Assembly (NCBI GenBank): GCA_947631275.1
Contig: CANRKR010000006.1
Span: 1 to 51,359 of the forward strand
DNA from: an uncultured Akkermansia sp.
GTDB lineage: Bacteria; Verrucomicrobiota; Verrucomicrobiia; Verrucomicrobiales; Akkermansiaceae
Reading direction: 5' to 3'
DNA: 51,359 nt
A program made the translations under genes and the position numbers. Below the pieces are notes generated by a model. It did no database searches and was not told the DNA's origin. It saw only the letters and a list, made by a program, of their open reading frames with translations. This document shows, one piece after another, positions 16,788 to 24,930 of this stretch (positions within the stretch are counted from its first letter, which is position 1; each line of letters begins with the position of its first letter).

Positions 16788-16816
16788 ATTTTACGTTGTA
16801 GCATCCGTTCTGGCAA
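16788..16816 (-). promoter_or_regulatory. glnS promoter, leaderless geometry
   Basis: Minus-strand TTGCCA (16816-16811), 17-bp spacer, TAAAAT (16793-16788). Only seven bases separate the -10 from ATG 16780, which places the likely transcription start at or next to the A of the start codon. Confidence 0.6.
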
Positions 16817-17198
16817 GTCTTTTCAACGGAGTAAACACTTTTGGAAGCAGAAGTCTTAGCTCCCACGAACGTAGTTAGCAGAGGGTTGGAGCTTGATAGC
16901 GGAGAAGGAATATGAAATCGTGAGGGGCGACTGGATAAAGAAGCTTTGAGGTCATCGAAACCTTTCCCCTGTTCAGCAACTTCGTCCTTCAAAGATCAAA
17001 TTGGTACCTGTCTTAGCTTCATATTTTACTTAAAACAAATGCGTTTATTCTATTCGATCTACTCAAGAGAGCATCCACTCCTCGCCAAAATTTTGTAAAG
17101 AAAACTAAAAAATACTCGCGTGGGGAGGGGCAGATATGGTAGGATGCTCACAGCGGTGCTGCCACAGCATTTCGTACCCTGTCCTCAACTTTTATCCA
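16817..17198. other. Intergenic region between divergent glnS and ftsA
   Basis: About 380 bases, A/T-rich from 17010 on. Apart from the glnS promoter at its left edge I see no confident gene, RNA or terminator. A short Ser-rich minus-strand open frame here has no family resemblance. The ftsA promoter must lie here; TAGGAT-like and TATGG boxes occur near 17137-17153 but without a convincing -35. Confidence 0.5.
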
Positions 17199-18422
17199 AT
17201 GCCTCAATCAAAGATATACGCCGGACTCGAAATAGGTACCTCAAAGACCTGTATTGTTGTCTGTGAGGTGCGACCGGATGCCTCTGCCACTATCATCGGC
17301 GTAGGTTGCGTCCCTAGCGCCGGAGTACGCAAGGGCGAAATCATCAATCCAAGCATGGCTCGTCAGTGCGTGCGCGATGCGCTGGATCTGGCCCAGGAGA
17401 GAGCAGATGCTGATATTGTGCGTGTTTACCTGAGTGTAACGGGGGATCACATATATGGGCAAACCAATACAGGTTCCTTCCGTCTGCCGGATGATGAAAC
17501 TATCATTGACGAGTCACATGTAAACGCTGCACGTGAGAAAGCCTGTAATATCGACCTATCTCCGGATCGTTTTCCCTTCAACAGCGAGCAAGGGGGATAC
17601 TCCATCGACGGGCGTGAGCCCACACGGTATCCGGAGGGTCTTACCGGACGAACTGTGGATGTGAATTGCCACGTGATCCACGGTACCAGCACACGGCTGC
17701 AGAACTCCCTGCACTGCGTTCGCGAAGTGCCACTAGAAGTGGAAAACATGGTATTTGCCCCCTTAGCTGCGGCGCAAGTGGTACTCACGCGCCAGCAAAG
17801 GGAGGCAGGGGCGTTGCTCATCGACATCGGAGCAGGCACAGCGGACTTTATTTGTTTCAAAGGGGGAGATATCATCGCGAGCGGTTGTGTCCCCGCCGGC
17901 GGCAACACCATCAATCAGGACATCGTCACTCTTACCGGCGGACGCGTCTCCAATGAGGCGGCAGAAGCGCTCAAATGCACGGAGGGTAATGTGATGGGCA
18001 ATCTTAACGATCGCTCCATTGCGCAATACCGTACAGACATAGGACTACACGACGCAGCCATTCCCCGGGGAGAACTCAATAGGATTATCCGTGAACGCAT
18101 GGAGGATATTCTGCTGCACGTGCGAGACAAAATCCCCGCCGAACTCCTGCGCAATAAGGGAATCAACGTGTATTTTTCCGGCGGCACAAGTGTGATGCGT
18201 GGTTTGGAAGAATTGGCCGAAGGTATTTTCGGCTGCAACGTGTACCAGCCTGTACCTCCCAGGGAATCGGAGCATAATTCCTATCTTGCTAACCCCCGCT
18301 TTTGCACCGCCATCGGTCTTATCCGCTACGCTCAAAAGTTCGAGGATGATGCAGACCGACGGCAGAAGTCCTCTTCCTTTTTCTCGTGGTTACGTTCCAT
18401 TTTCCTTTTCGGTAATTCATAA
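17199..18422 (+). CDS. ftsA: Cell division protein FtsA
   Basis: 407 residues from ATG 17199 (MPQSKIYAGLEIGTSK). Actin-like ATPase that tethers FtsZ to the membrane. Seen: phosphate-1 loop GLEIGTSKTCIVV, the FtsA-specific 1C domain after it, phosphate-2 LLIDIGAGTADF, the CVPAGGNTINQD segment, adenosine-binding INVYFSGGTSVMRGL, and a C-terminal amphipathic helix (SFFSWLRSIFLF) that serves as membrane anchor. It precedes ftsZ by 53 bases. The usual dcw neighbours (ftsQ, ddl, mur genes) are absent, so ftsAZ is separated from that cluster here. Confidence 0.95.
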   Translation: MPQSKIYAGLEIGTSKTCIVVCEVRPDASATIIGVGCVPSAGVRKGEIINPSMARQCVRDALDLAQERADADIVRVYLSVTGDHIYGQTNTGSFRLPDDETIIDESHVNAAREKACNIDLSPDRFPFNSEQGGYSIDGREPTRYPEGLTGRTVDVNCHVIHGTSTRLQNSLHCVREVPLEVENMVFAPLAAAQVVLTRQQREAGALLIDIGAGTADFICFKGGDIIASGCVPAGGNTINQDIVTLTGGRVSNEAAEALKCTEGNVMGNLNDRSIAQYRTDIGLHDAAIPRGELNRIIRERMEDILLHVRDKIPAELLRNKGINVYFSGGTSVMRGLEELAEGIFGCNVYQPVPPRESEHNSYLANPRFCTAIGLIRYAQKFEDDADRRQKSSSFFSWLRSIFLFGNS

Positions 18423-18475
18423 AGACACGTGCTGCAAATCAGAATTTTTCCCACTAACGTCTTCTCTTCACCGTC

Positions 18476-20056
18476 ATGCTATCTTATCCCTCTCCAACAT
18501 CGAAAACCGGAGGCATCGCCATCGTCGGCGTCGGCGGCGCCGGTGCGAATATCCTACGCTGTTTCGCGGCATCCAGCGCAGAAAACGTGAGTCTTTACAC
18601 CCTCTCGCTGGATGAGCGCGTGGGAAAGGCATGTGGGAATGTGCAATTCGTCCAACTGGGGAAAGGAATCAGCCGGGGGCTGGGATCCGGAGGAGATCCG
18701 GATGTAGGGCGCCATGCGATGGAGGAGGCAGCGGGACAGGTAACTGAACTGCTGGAAAGCTGCAAACTGATGGTGATGGTGGTTGGGCTTGGCGGTGGCA
18801 CGGGCTCAGGCGCAGCTCCGGTGTTGGCGCACATGGCTCATAAAGCCGACATCTTCCTGGTGAGCGTCATCATGCTACCTTTCTCTTTTGAGGGAAAGCG
18901 GCGGCGTGAACAAGCGGAGAAAGCACACGAAGAAATCGCCCGGCTCTCAGATATTGTCTTTTGTTTCGAAAATGATTACATGGAAGAGCTCTTCCGCAAC
19001 CGCAGCGGGGCTCGAGCAGTTTTTGAAGAAGTCGATCGTCTGCTGGCAAAAGCAACTGCGTCTGTACCGATGATGGACAGTTCTCCGGGGCTCATCAATC
19101 TCGGGCTCGATGAACTGGCTGCAGCCTTACAAAACAACGACTCGCGCTGCATCTTCGGCGCAGGGTCTGGCTATGGACCTCATCGAGCGGAACAAGCCGC
19201 CCGCGCAGTGTTGGAAAGTCCTCTGGTTACCTACCACGGCGCACTGCGCTTTGCGCACACGGTGATTATTCACATCGCAGGTGGAGACTCTCTTTCCATC
19301 TCTGAGATACAGCAAGCAATGGATACATTACGAGAAGCGCTGGCGAACGAAAATGAAGTACAGCTCTTCTTCGGCGTAGCCGTGAAGCCAAATCTGGGTG
19401 ATGAAATGCGTATCACGCTCATTGCCTCCATCGACTCCGTGGAATTCCGTAATGCTCTCACGCAAATGGAGACTACAATGCGTCCCGTGGAAGAAGACCT
19501 CACAGGGGAAGAGCTGTTGCCAGAGGAACGAGAGGAGGAAACGACTACACCTGAAGATTTCGTGAAACCCTCGCAGGAAGATGATGACAACGGGGAGGTC
19601 GCAGAAGAGGAACCGGAACAGCAAGAGGAACTCCCCCAGGAAGGAACGGATGAACTGACAGAAGAAGTTCTGGAGGAGAATACGACCCAGGAGCAGGAGG
19701 GAGAGGAAGAGACGCCGGAGCCAGGGGACGAACCGCTGGTTCGGAGCGTGCATCCTGTTCACTCTCCTTCGACGCCACCTCGGCAAATGGATCTTTTCGG
19801 CGATGCACCACGCCCAAATGACCTGACAACAGAACCCGGCGACTCTCGGCGTGCCCGAGTTACTCCCGCTGTGGGCATGCCTCGTACAGCGGCAGAAGCA
19901 GGAGAATCGCAACGCCACCGCCAGCCTGAGGAACCTCTTGGGTACAACAGATCCTATATGCCTCCACGGCGTGGATTAAGCCCTGCGCAGCACTACCACG
20001 GAGAAGACCTGGATACTCCACCCTCTATGAGACGTACCAGTCGCGGAGAGGAATAA
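18476..20056 (+). CDS. ftsZ: Cell division protein FtsZ (divergent, altered T7 loop, long acidic linker)
   Basis: A 526-residue tubulin-like GTPase that builds the division ring. The nucleotide-binding side is present: IVGVGGAGAN (15-24), the tubulin signature GGGTGSG (106-112) and AAPVLAHMA. The T7 synergy loop, usually N-x-D-F-x-D, reads N-L-G-L-D-E (208-213), so the acidic residue corresponding to E. coli D209 is Gly and D212 becomes Glu. After about residue 330 comes a ~180-residue Glu/Pro/Gln-rich linker. The end carries DLDTPPSMRR (511-520), which resembles the conserved C-terminal peptide that binds FtsA and ZipA-type partners. The stop is one base from the end of the convergent phosphatase gene. 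Confidence 0.93.
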   Translation: MLSYPSPTSKTGGIAIVGVGGAGANILRCFAASSAENVSLYTLSLDERVGKACGNVQFVQLGKGISRGLGSGGDPDVGRHAMEEAAGQVTELLESCKLMVMVVGLGGGTGSGAAPVLAHMAHKADIFLVSVIMLPFSFEGKRRREQAEKAHEEIARLSDIVFCFENDYMEELFRNRSGARAVFEEVDRLLAKATASVPMMDSSPGLINLGLDELAAALQNNDSRCIFGAGSGYGPHRAEQAARAVLESPLVTYHGALRFAHTVIIHIAGGDSLSISEIQQAMDTLREALANENEVQLFFGVAVKPNLGDEMRITLIASIDSVEFRNALTQMETTMRPVEEDLTGEELLPEEREEETTTPEDFVKPSQEDDDNGEVAEEEPEQQEELPQEGTDELTEEVLEENTTQEQEGEEETPEPGDEPLVRSVHPVHSPSTPPRQMDLFGDAPRPNDLTTEPGDSRRARVTPAVGMPRTAAEAGESQRHRQPEEPLGYNRSYMPPRRGLSPAQHYHGEDLDTPPSMRRTSRGEE

Positions 20057-20057
20057 A

Positions 20058-20555
20058 TCAACCGACTCGACCACGGAGATCCTGCACAAGAGCCGGCATG
20101 CTCTCTGCCAGCAGAGTCACAACCTCATCGAAATCTTGATTTCCTCCATAGTAAGGATCAGGAACTGCGCGGCGTTTGCACCCGGTGGGGAACCAGAGTC
20201 TCATGGGCAACACACGGGCCCTGGCTGAAGGAGAGATAATCCGGCGCACCTCCCGTTCATTCTCCTCATCTTGAGGAATGATGAAATCGAAGCGTTCGCC
20301 GTCCTCTCGCAGCAAAACACGAGCACGATGCCCATCGTACGCATAACCGGCCCGTTTCAAAGCTGCAAGCATACGCCTATCCGGTCGACTCCCCACGTGG
20401 TAATTCGCCGTACCACAAGAATCTACGACAGCCCGGATCCCCGCCCTCTTCAATGCTGCGCGACATATAATCTCTGCCGACGGACTGCGGCAAATATTGC
20501 CAAGGCAGACGAAAAGCAAACTAAAGGAATGAGAATTTTCCTGACGATCGTTCAT
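20058..20555 (-). CDS. Low-molecular-weight protein tyrosine phosphatase
   Basis: 165 residues. The N-terminal strand runs into LLFVCLGNICRSPSAE, with C17-x5-R23 as catalytic loop, and the general-acid Asp lies in VPDPYYGG near the C-terminus. Family members (Wzb, YwlE, Etp) dephosphorylate tyrosine kinases or arginine-phosphorylated proteins. No BY-kinase gene is adjacent, so the partner is unknown. It is convergent with ftsZ and divergent from the secreted-protein pair at 20.8 kb. Confidence 0.92.
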   Translation of the reverse strand: MNDRQENSHSFSLLFVCLGNICRSPSAEIICRAALKRAGIRAVVDSCGTANYHVGSRPDRRMLAALKRAGYAYDGHRARVLLREDGERFDFIIPQDEENEREVRRIISPSARARVLPMRLWFPTGCKRRAVPDPYYGGNQDFDEVVTLLAESMPALVQDLRGRVG

Positions 20556-20720
20556 AATTTAAGTCTTACAGCGTTTATCTTTCTTAACTTCGCGCCGCCT
20601 ATCGTAACACACTTGAGTCCCTTTTCCAACTTGATTTTTTTATTTTGGCACAGCGTTTGAACAGCATTGATTCATGTGAATTCTGAAACTTTCAAAGTGA
20701 GACATCACACGACTTTTTGC

Positions 20721-20750
20721 TTTACAGGGAGGGGGGGGACAAGCTATAAA
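20721..20750 (+). promoter_or_regulatory. Promoter with a G8 tract in the spacer (candidate phase-variable)
   Basis: TTTACA (20721-20726), an 18-bp spacer and TATAAA (20745-20750) match sigma70 boxes at 5/6 each. The spacer reads GGGA then eight Gs (20731-20738). Slippage of the G run would change spacing by single bases, which in pathogens with the same layout switches promoter strength. The leader of about 36 bases carries a small CCCG-tta-CGGG hairpin (20761-20771). Confidence 0.55.
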
Positions 20751-20792
20751 TACAGACAATCCCGTTACGGGCTAACTGCTAAAAAACTATTT

Positions 20793-23318
20793 ATGAGTGC
20801 CGGAAACAAAATTTTTGTCGGTGTCCTGCTTTTAGGATTGGCCAGCGGCTACCTGTTCTACGAAAAATCAGATGTCGCCCTCCAGTATCTTCCGGAATCC
20901 TTTGCGAAGTACCTTCCGAGGAAGGTAACTCCCATCCCCGGATATCGAAAAGAGATCGTGCATGCAAACGAGTGGACGAATGACCAGGCAGTACAGCAAA
21001 AATTGCAGAACATCGTCGATAAGCAACTCAAGGGAACAAGCCCGGAGGACGTGAGGGCTTTCCTCAAGAAAAAGAGCAACGAGCTTGCCCTGGACGATCT
21101 CGCCCTGGTTCAAGCTCAGGAGAAAACAGCTGCAGCCACCCAGACCCTGCAGGAGGGGCGTCAGAAGGCCCTCGAGGAGTTGAACAAGGATCTGGAGAAG
21201 AGTACCCAAAAGGACGACAATCTCTCCCCGAGAGCCAAGTACAACAATCAAAAAAAGGCTGAAAGAATTGCCGCTATTCAGCAAGAATTTTCCGTTCCTG
21301 ACACCATGGAGGAACTTGCAAAGGATCCGGAAGCCGCGGAGATTCTCGAAAAGGTGACCAGCGATTTGACGTGGAGCGACCAGATTGCCAATAGCGGGGA
21401 AACAGCCCCCACCGGAAAAGTTATTTCTATCCTCTCCCTTATTGCAAAAACAGGTAAGGTTGATCTTTACGGCAATAAACTGGAAAGAGACATCGCCACG
21501 GCAACAGCCCTTGAATTTGCACGTTCCGGCTGGTCGAAAAATGATGCTGTGAACCGTGCCGTTTTCCACGTGGAATCCTGGCACGCCGGCAAGATGAATC
21601 CCTCCTTTGCTTCCCTGCCCTTTTGGCAGAAACGTATGGTTTGTGGTCTGAAGGGCAAAGGCATTGTAGATGGGGTAACTATCGGTAATGATAGCGCGGG
21701 GAACGTGCGAAGCCTCAACTATAGTCAGCAAAACGCTCATTTACCGGCTTATCGCTGCACGGGCGCTTGCTGGCAGGCTCCCTACCGCCTGTTCAACGTC
21801 TTCGGCGACATAGTCCACAACTCAACTCGCTACTTTGCACCATTCAAGGATTCCCTCGGAGGGGAATTTAATTCGCTCACTCGTTTTGCAGGGGGGGTGT
21901 GCGGTGGGCTGTCACACTATGGTGCCACAACAGCGGTCGCCAATGGAGTACCCGCCACAACTTCAGGCGAACCCGAGCATTGCTCCTACATTGTGCGCGT
22001 CGGAGACAAGTGGGTGCCCAGCTACTCGCTCAGCTGGAAGCGTGGGTTACACTGGCAAGTATTCAACGGCTGCAACAAGTTCAGCGCGCTCCACATGGCG
22101 GATAATCTCTTTTCTGAGGAGCAGATGCCGAAGACTCGCGAATCGCAAGCCATGCGCAATCTCGCCAATAGTTACGAACAAAAGGAACCGGAAAAGGCGG
22201 AAGCTCTGTACAACAGTTCCGTCCAGACCCAACCACTTAACTACTACGCATGGCGCGATTATGCCAACTTCCTCACACAAGACCCAGAAGCCAACCAGCA
22301 AAAAATTCTTGCTTTCTGCGACTTTGTCAACAACTCCATGGTGACGGCGTATCCGGAAATGGCTGCCTCACTGATACAGGACACCGTCTACCCTGCTCTG
22401 AAAAAGGTCAAAAATCTTGATAAAGCTGCACTTCAGAATACGATTGTCGGTTTCTGGAATAAGGTGAACACGATGGGACCGGATGCCGAGTGGGACAAAT
22501 CATTCGGAGGACGCTGGGACGTAGAAACTCTGCTCGCAAAGCAGGCTGATGTGCTGGGCATCAACCTGCAGAAGGATGCCAGGGCGACGGACTTCATGCG
22601 CTCTGTACTCGGCTGTGTCAGCGATAAAACTGCCTACCTGACGACAGTGCTCTCCTGGGCCAATTCCCTCTGCGAAAAGATGAAACCTGAGCTACAGAGC
22701 AACTTCCTTGCAGCCATGATTCAGGGAGTTACGGGAGGAAGCACTGCCACGGATGCAGAACGGGAGAAGATGTTCGACGGCGTCATCTTATCCGCAGAAA
22801 AAACGGGAGATATCAACAGCTTCAATGCCATTGCCAAGTCTCTTCCCTCTTCTTACTCCAACCCTGCTCGGAAGATACCTGCTCCGAAGCCTTTCCCGGG
22901 CAAGTTAGTTTCGCAAGGCGGCATCATTCTGGCCAGCTCCACCTGCCGGTATGACCATCCCTGCGCTCACTGGGGCGTCCTGGAGCCAGGTATAGGCGGT
23001 GGCTTTCACACCGGGAGGGACACTGATGCGTGGGTACGCGTCACTCTCCCGAAGCAGGCCAAACTCTCCGGCGTAATCTTGCGGACCACGGATGGCAATC
23101 TTCAACGCCACAACAATATGATTGTGCAAGTGTCTGAGACGGGACGTGACAACGATTGGCACAATGTGGCAGAGCTCAGCGTATGCAAGGAAAAGCTTAT
23201 TCGCGTTGATCTCACGGCAACACACCCTCTTGCCAAGTATGTGCGAATTCTGCGTAAAGGAGGACCTGAGTTCTTCCATCTCCTCGGTATCTACGTATAC
23301 GGCGACCCAGCAGCTTAA
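20793..23318 (+). CDS. Large exported/membrane-anchored protein: transglutaminase-like core, repeat region, C-terminal discoidin-like domain
   Basis: 841 residues from ATG 20793, which directly precedes an N-terminal hydrophobic segment (KIFVGVLLLGLASGYLF), a signal anchor or signal peptide. Residues 80-190 are Lys/Glu/Gln-rich and probably coiled coil. Around 360-420, GGVCGGLSHYG (C370), then EPEHCSYIV (H396) and VPSYSLSW recall the Cys-His-Asp layout of transglutaminase-like proteins. A helical TPR-like region follows (about 450-690). The last ~140 residues (from SQGGIILASSTC) form a beta sandwich of the discoidin/F5-8 type, often carbohydrate-binding. It is followed after 21 bases by another secreted protein. 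The role is unknown; cell-envelope or host-glycan interaction is my inference. Confidence 0.75.
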   Translation: MSAGNKIFVGVLLLGLASGYLFYEKSDVALQYLPESFAKYLPRKVTPIPGYRKEIVHANEWTNDQAVQQKLQNIVDKQLKGTSPEDVRAFLKKKSNELALDDLALVQAQEKTAAATQTLQEGRQKALEELNKDLEKSTQKDDNLSPRAKYNNQKKAERIAAIQQEFSVPDTMEELAKDPEAAEILEKVTSDLTWSDQIANSGETAPTGKVISILSLIAKTGKVDLYGNKLERDIATATALEFARSGWSKNDAVNRAVFHVESWHAGKMNPSFASLPFWQKRMVCGLKGKGIVDGVTIGNDSAGNVRSLNYSQQNAHLPAYRCTGACWQAPYRLFNVFGDIVHNSTRYFAPFKDSLGGEFNSLTRFAGGVCGGLSHYGATTAVANGVPATTSGEPEHCSYIVRVGDKWVPSYSLSWKRGLHWQVFNGCNKFSALHMADNLFSEEQMPKTRESQAMRNLANSYEQKEPEKAEALYNSSVQTQPLNYYAWRDYANFLTQDPEANQQKILAFCDFVNNSMVTAYPEMAASLIQDTVYPALKKVKNLDKAALQNTIVGFWNKVNTMGPDAEWDKSFGGRWDVETLLAKQADVLGINLQKDARATDFMRSVLGCVSDKTAYLTTVLSWANSLCEKMKPELQSNFLAAMIQGVTGGSTATDAEREKMFDGVILSAEKTGDINSFNAIAKSLPSSYSNPARKIPAPKPFPGKLVSQGGIILASSTCRYDHPCAHWGVLEPGIGGGFHTGRDTDAWVRVTLPKQAKLSGVILRTTDGNLQRHNNMIVQVSETGRDNDWHNVAELSVCKEKLIRVDLTATHPLAKYVRILRKGGPEFFHLLGIYVYGDPAA

Positions 23319-23339
23319 ACTTAACCTCTATCCCCACTT

Positions 23340-24602
23340 ATGAAAGACCTACTCCTCCCTGCAATGATCGCACTGGCGACGGCGATGCCTGCCGTGGTCC
23401 ATGCGGCTCCGCAAATTGCAGAAACTTACGAGGCGGCCCAGCCGCTCCTGCAAGACGATGGCTACATCCTTTTTGCCTATGCCGAAGATTGGGATACCTA
23501 CAGTAAGAAGGTATGTGACAAGCTCATCGCCAGCTCTGCTGTTCAGCAGGCCGCCGGCAATGCGGTCTTCATGCGCGTACCGATTCCCAACATACTCACC
23601 GATGAACGAAAGGAAGCGGACAAGGCGCGATATGGCAGTTTGAAAATACCTGATTCCAATAACTACCCTGCCCTCCTTCTACTCACCAGGCAAGGGCGTC
23701 ACTACGCCACTATCACCGGGCCGTATATGACCAAGGCCATGCCTAAGAAAGTGGCAGGGCTCATCAAAGAAGCCATGCAGGCCATGCGCAAGCAAGAGGC
23801 TCTGCTGGCGCAGTCAAACTCTGCAGAAGGTGTTGAAAAGGCCAGACTGCTCGGTGAAGCTGCCTTGATTCCTGGCATCAATCCACCCGAGGCTCCATGG
23901 AAAACCATTAACCAGATCAAAAAACTTGATCCGAAAAATGAAACCGGTTATGCCCGGAGACTGATTCCGCCCTTTGATCTTTCCGTTGAAATCAGTACAA
24001 TTGAGCGCGAGAAGGATACAAATAAACCCCATGGCTGGCAGGAAGCCATCAAACGAGCAGAAGAATATCTTAAGGACCCTGTTTATACCAATGAACAACG
24101 TCAGGCGCTTCTTGCTGTTTACATTGGTATTCTGAGCCGTAACAAAGGTCTCGCTGCGGCAGCGAAAATCCGTGAACTTGCTCATGAAATCACCAGACTG
24201 GGACCGGATACAGACTTAGGAAAGACTGTCCCTACCATTTTGCGGGACTGGGGGTTGGGCGTCACTCTTTCAGAAGGGTGGACACCCGAGACAACAGCCG
24301 TGAAAGAGCCTGTGGAGATTGAGTCTATCCCTTCCTTCTCAAAAGCAGGCACCTACACCTTCACCCTTGTCCGTGACAGTGGAAATCACAACGGCATCGT
24401 GTCCGCCATTTCGCTTTATGATGGCGACAAGTTGATCGCAGAAGACCGACATGAGGGTTTTGTGGGACCCACTAAAAATCAGAACAATGTATACAAATTG
24501 GAAGTGACGACTCCCCCGACAAATCCCCACCTCTTTATTCAGTTCAACCAGAAACCCAAATATTACAATTCCTGGGGGCATATTGAACTTACTACTCCAT
24601 AA
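23340..24602 (+). CDS. Secreted thioredoxin-fold-like protein with C-terminal beta-sandwich domain
   Basis: 420 residues with a signal peptide (MKDLLLPAMIALATAMPAVVHA). Residues about 25-145 look like a thioredoxin fold (GYILFAYAEDWDTYSKKVCDKL, later the cis-Pro-like NNYPALLLLT), but only one Cys (C59) is present in place of CxxC, so redox activity is doubtful. A helical middle is followed by a beta-rich C-terminal domain (from GTYTFTLVRDSGNHNG) resembling jelly-roll ligand-binding modules. It is 21 bases downstream of the preceding large exported protein and probably forms a two-gene unit with it. Family unknown. Confidence 0.75.
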   Translation: MKDLLLPAMIALATAMPAVVHAAPQIAETYEAAQPLLQDDGYILFAYAEDWDTYSKKVCDKLIASSAVQQAAGNAVFMRVPIPNILTDERKEADKARYGSLKIPDSNNYPALLLLTRQGRHYATITGPYMTKAMPKKVAGLIKEAMQAMRKQEALLAQSNSAEGVEKARLLGEAALIPGINPPEAPWKTINQIKKLDPKNETGYARRLIPPFDLSVEISTIEREKDTNKPHGWQEAIKRAEEYLKDPVYTNEQRQALLAVYIGILSRNKGLAAAAKIRELAHEITRLGPDTDLGKTVPTILRDWGLGVTLSEGWTPETTAVKEPVEIESIPSFSKAGTYTFTLVRDSGNHNGIVSAISLYDGDKLIAEDRHEGFVGPTKNQNNVYKLEVTTPPTNPHLFIQFNQKPKYYNSWGHIELTTP

Positions 24603-24675
24603 CGGAGGCAACTATGAACGAGGGAGCGTGCAGATCTAACTTTCCTATTTTTTCAGAGAACAGGAGGAAAAGAGC

Positions 24676-24703
24676 TTGACATCCCCGGGGTATCTGCTAC
24701 ACT
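24676..24703 (+). promoter_or_regulatory. tRNA-Glu promoter
   Basis: Consensus TTGACA (24676-24681), 16-bp spacer, TACACT (24698-24703), 30 bases before the tRNA. Confidence 0.8.
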
Positions 24704-24733
24704 GCTCTCGCCTCAGGGCAAAAGTAATGTTTG

Positions 24734-24805
24734 TCCCCATCGTCTAGGGGTTAGGACATATGATTCTCAGTCATAGAACCGCGGTTCGAATCCGCGTGGG
24801 GATGA
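24734..24805 (+). tRNA. tRNA-Glu (anticodon CTC)
   Basis: The acceptor stem GTCCCCA (24734-24740) pairs with TGGGGAT (24798-24804), including a G-T closing pair. The anticodon stem TATGA/TCATA holds loop TTCTCAG with anticodon CTC. The T-arm CGCGG-TTCGAAT-CCGCG is perfect. No CCA is encoded. It reads GAG; the usual TTC isoacceptor must be elsewhere. Confidence 0.96.
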
Positions 24806-24810
24806 GGGCA

Positions 24811-24842
24811 AAAAGGCAGTCGGTGATCCGGCTGCCTTTTTA
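24811..24842 (+). terminator. Intrinsic terminator after tRNA-Glu
   Basis: AAAAAGGCAG (24811-24820) pairs with CTGCCTTTTT (24833-24842), with an inner CGG/CCG pairing. The stem is T-flanked on both strands, so it can act bidirectionally. Confidence 0.9.
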
Positions 24843-24930
24843 GTTCTCGTCGCACCATGATATGTAGGAAGCAGCACGCATCGCAAACGGAAAACGAACG
24901 AGGTCTGCTTAGGAAATTAGAAGAATAATC

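Noticed and set aside
16768..16992. Ser-rich minus-strand frame upstream of glnS
   Set aside because: It overlaps the glnS start and promoter, has no family resemblance and no start signals.
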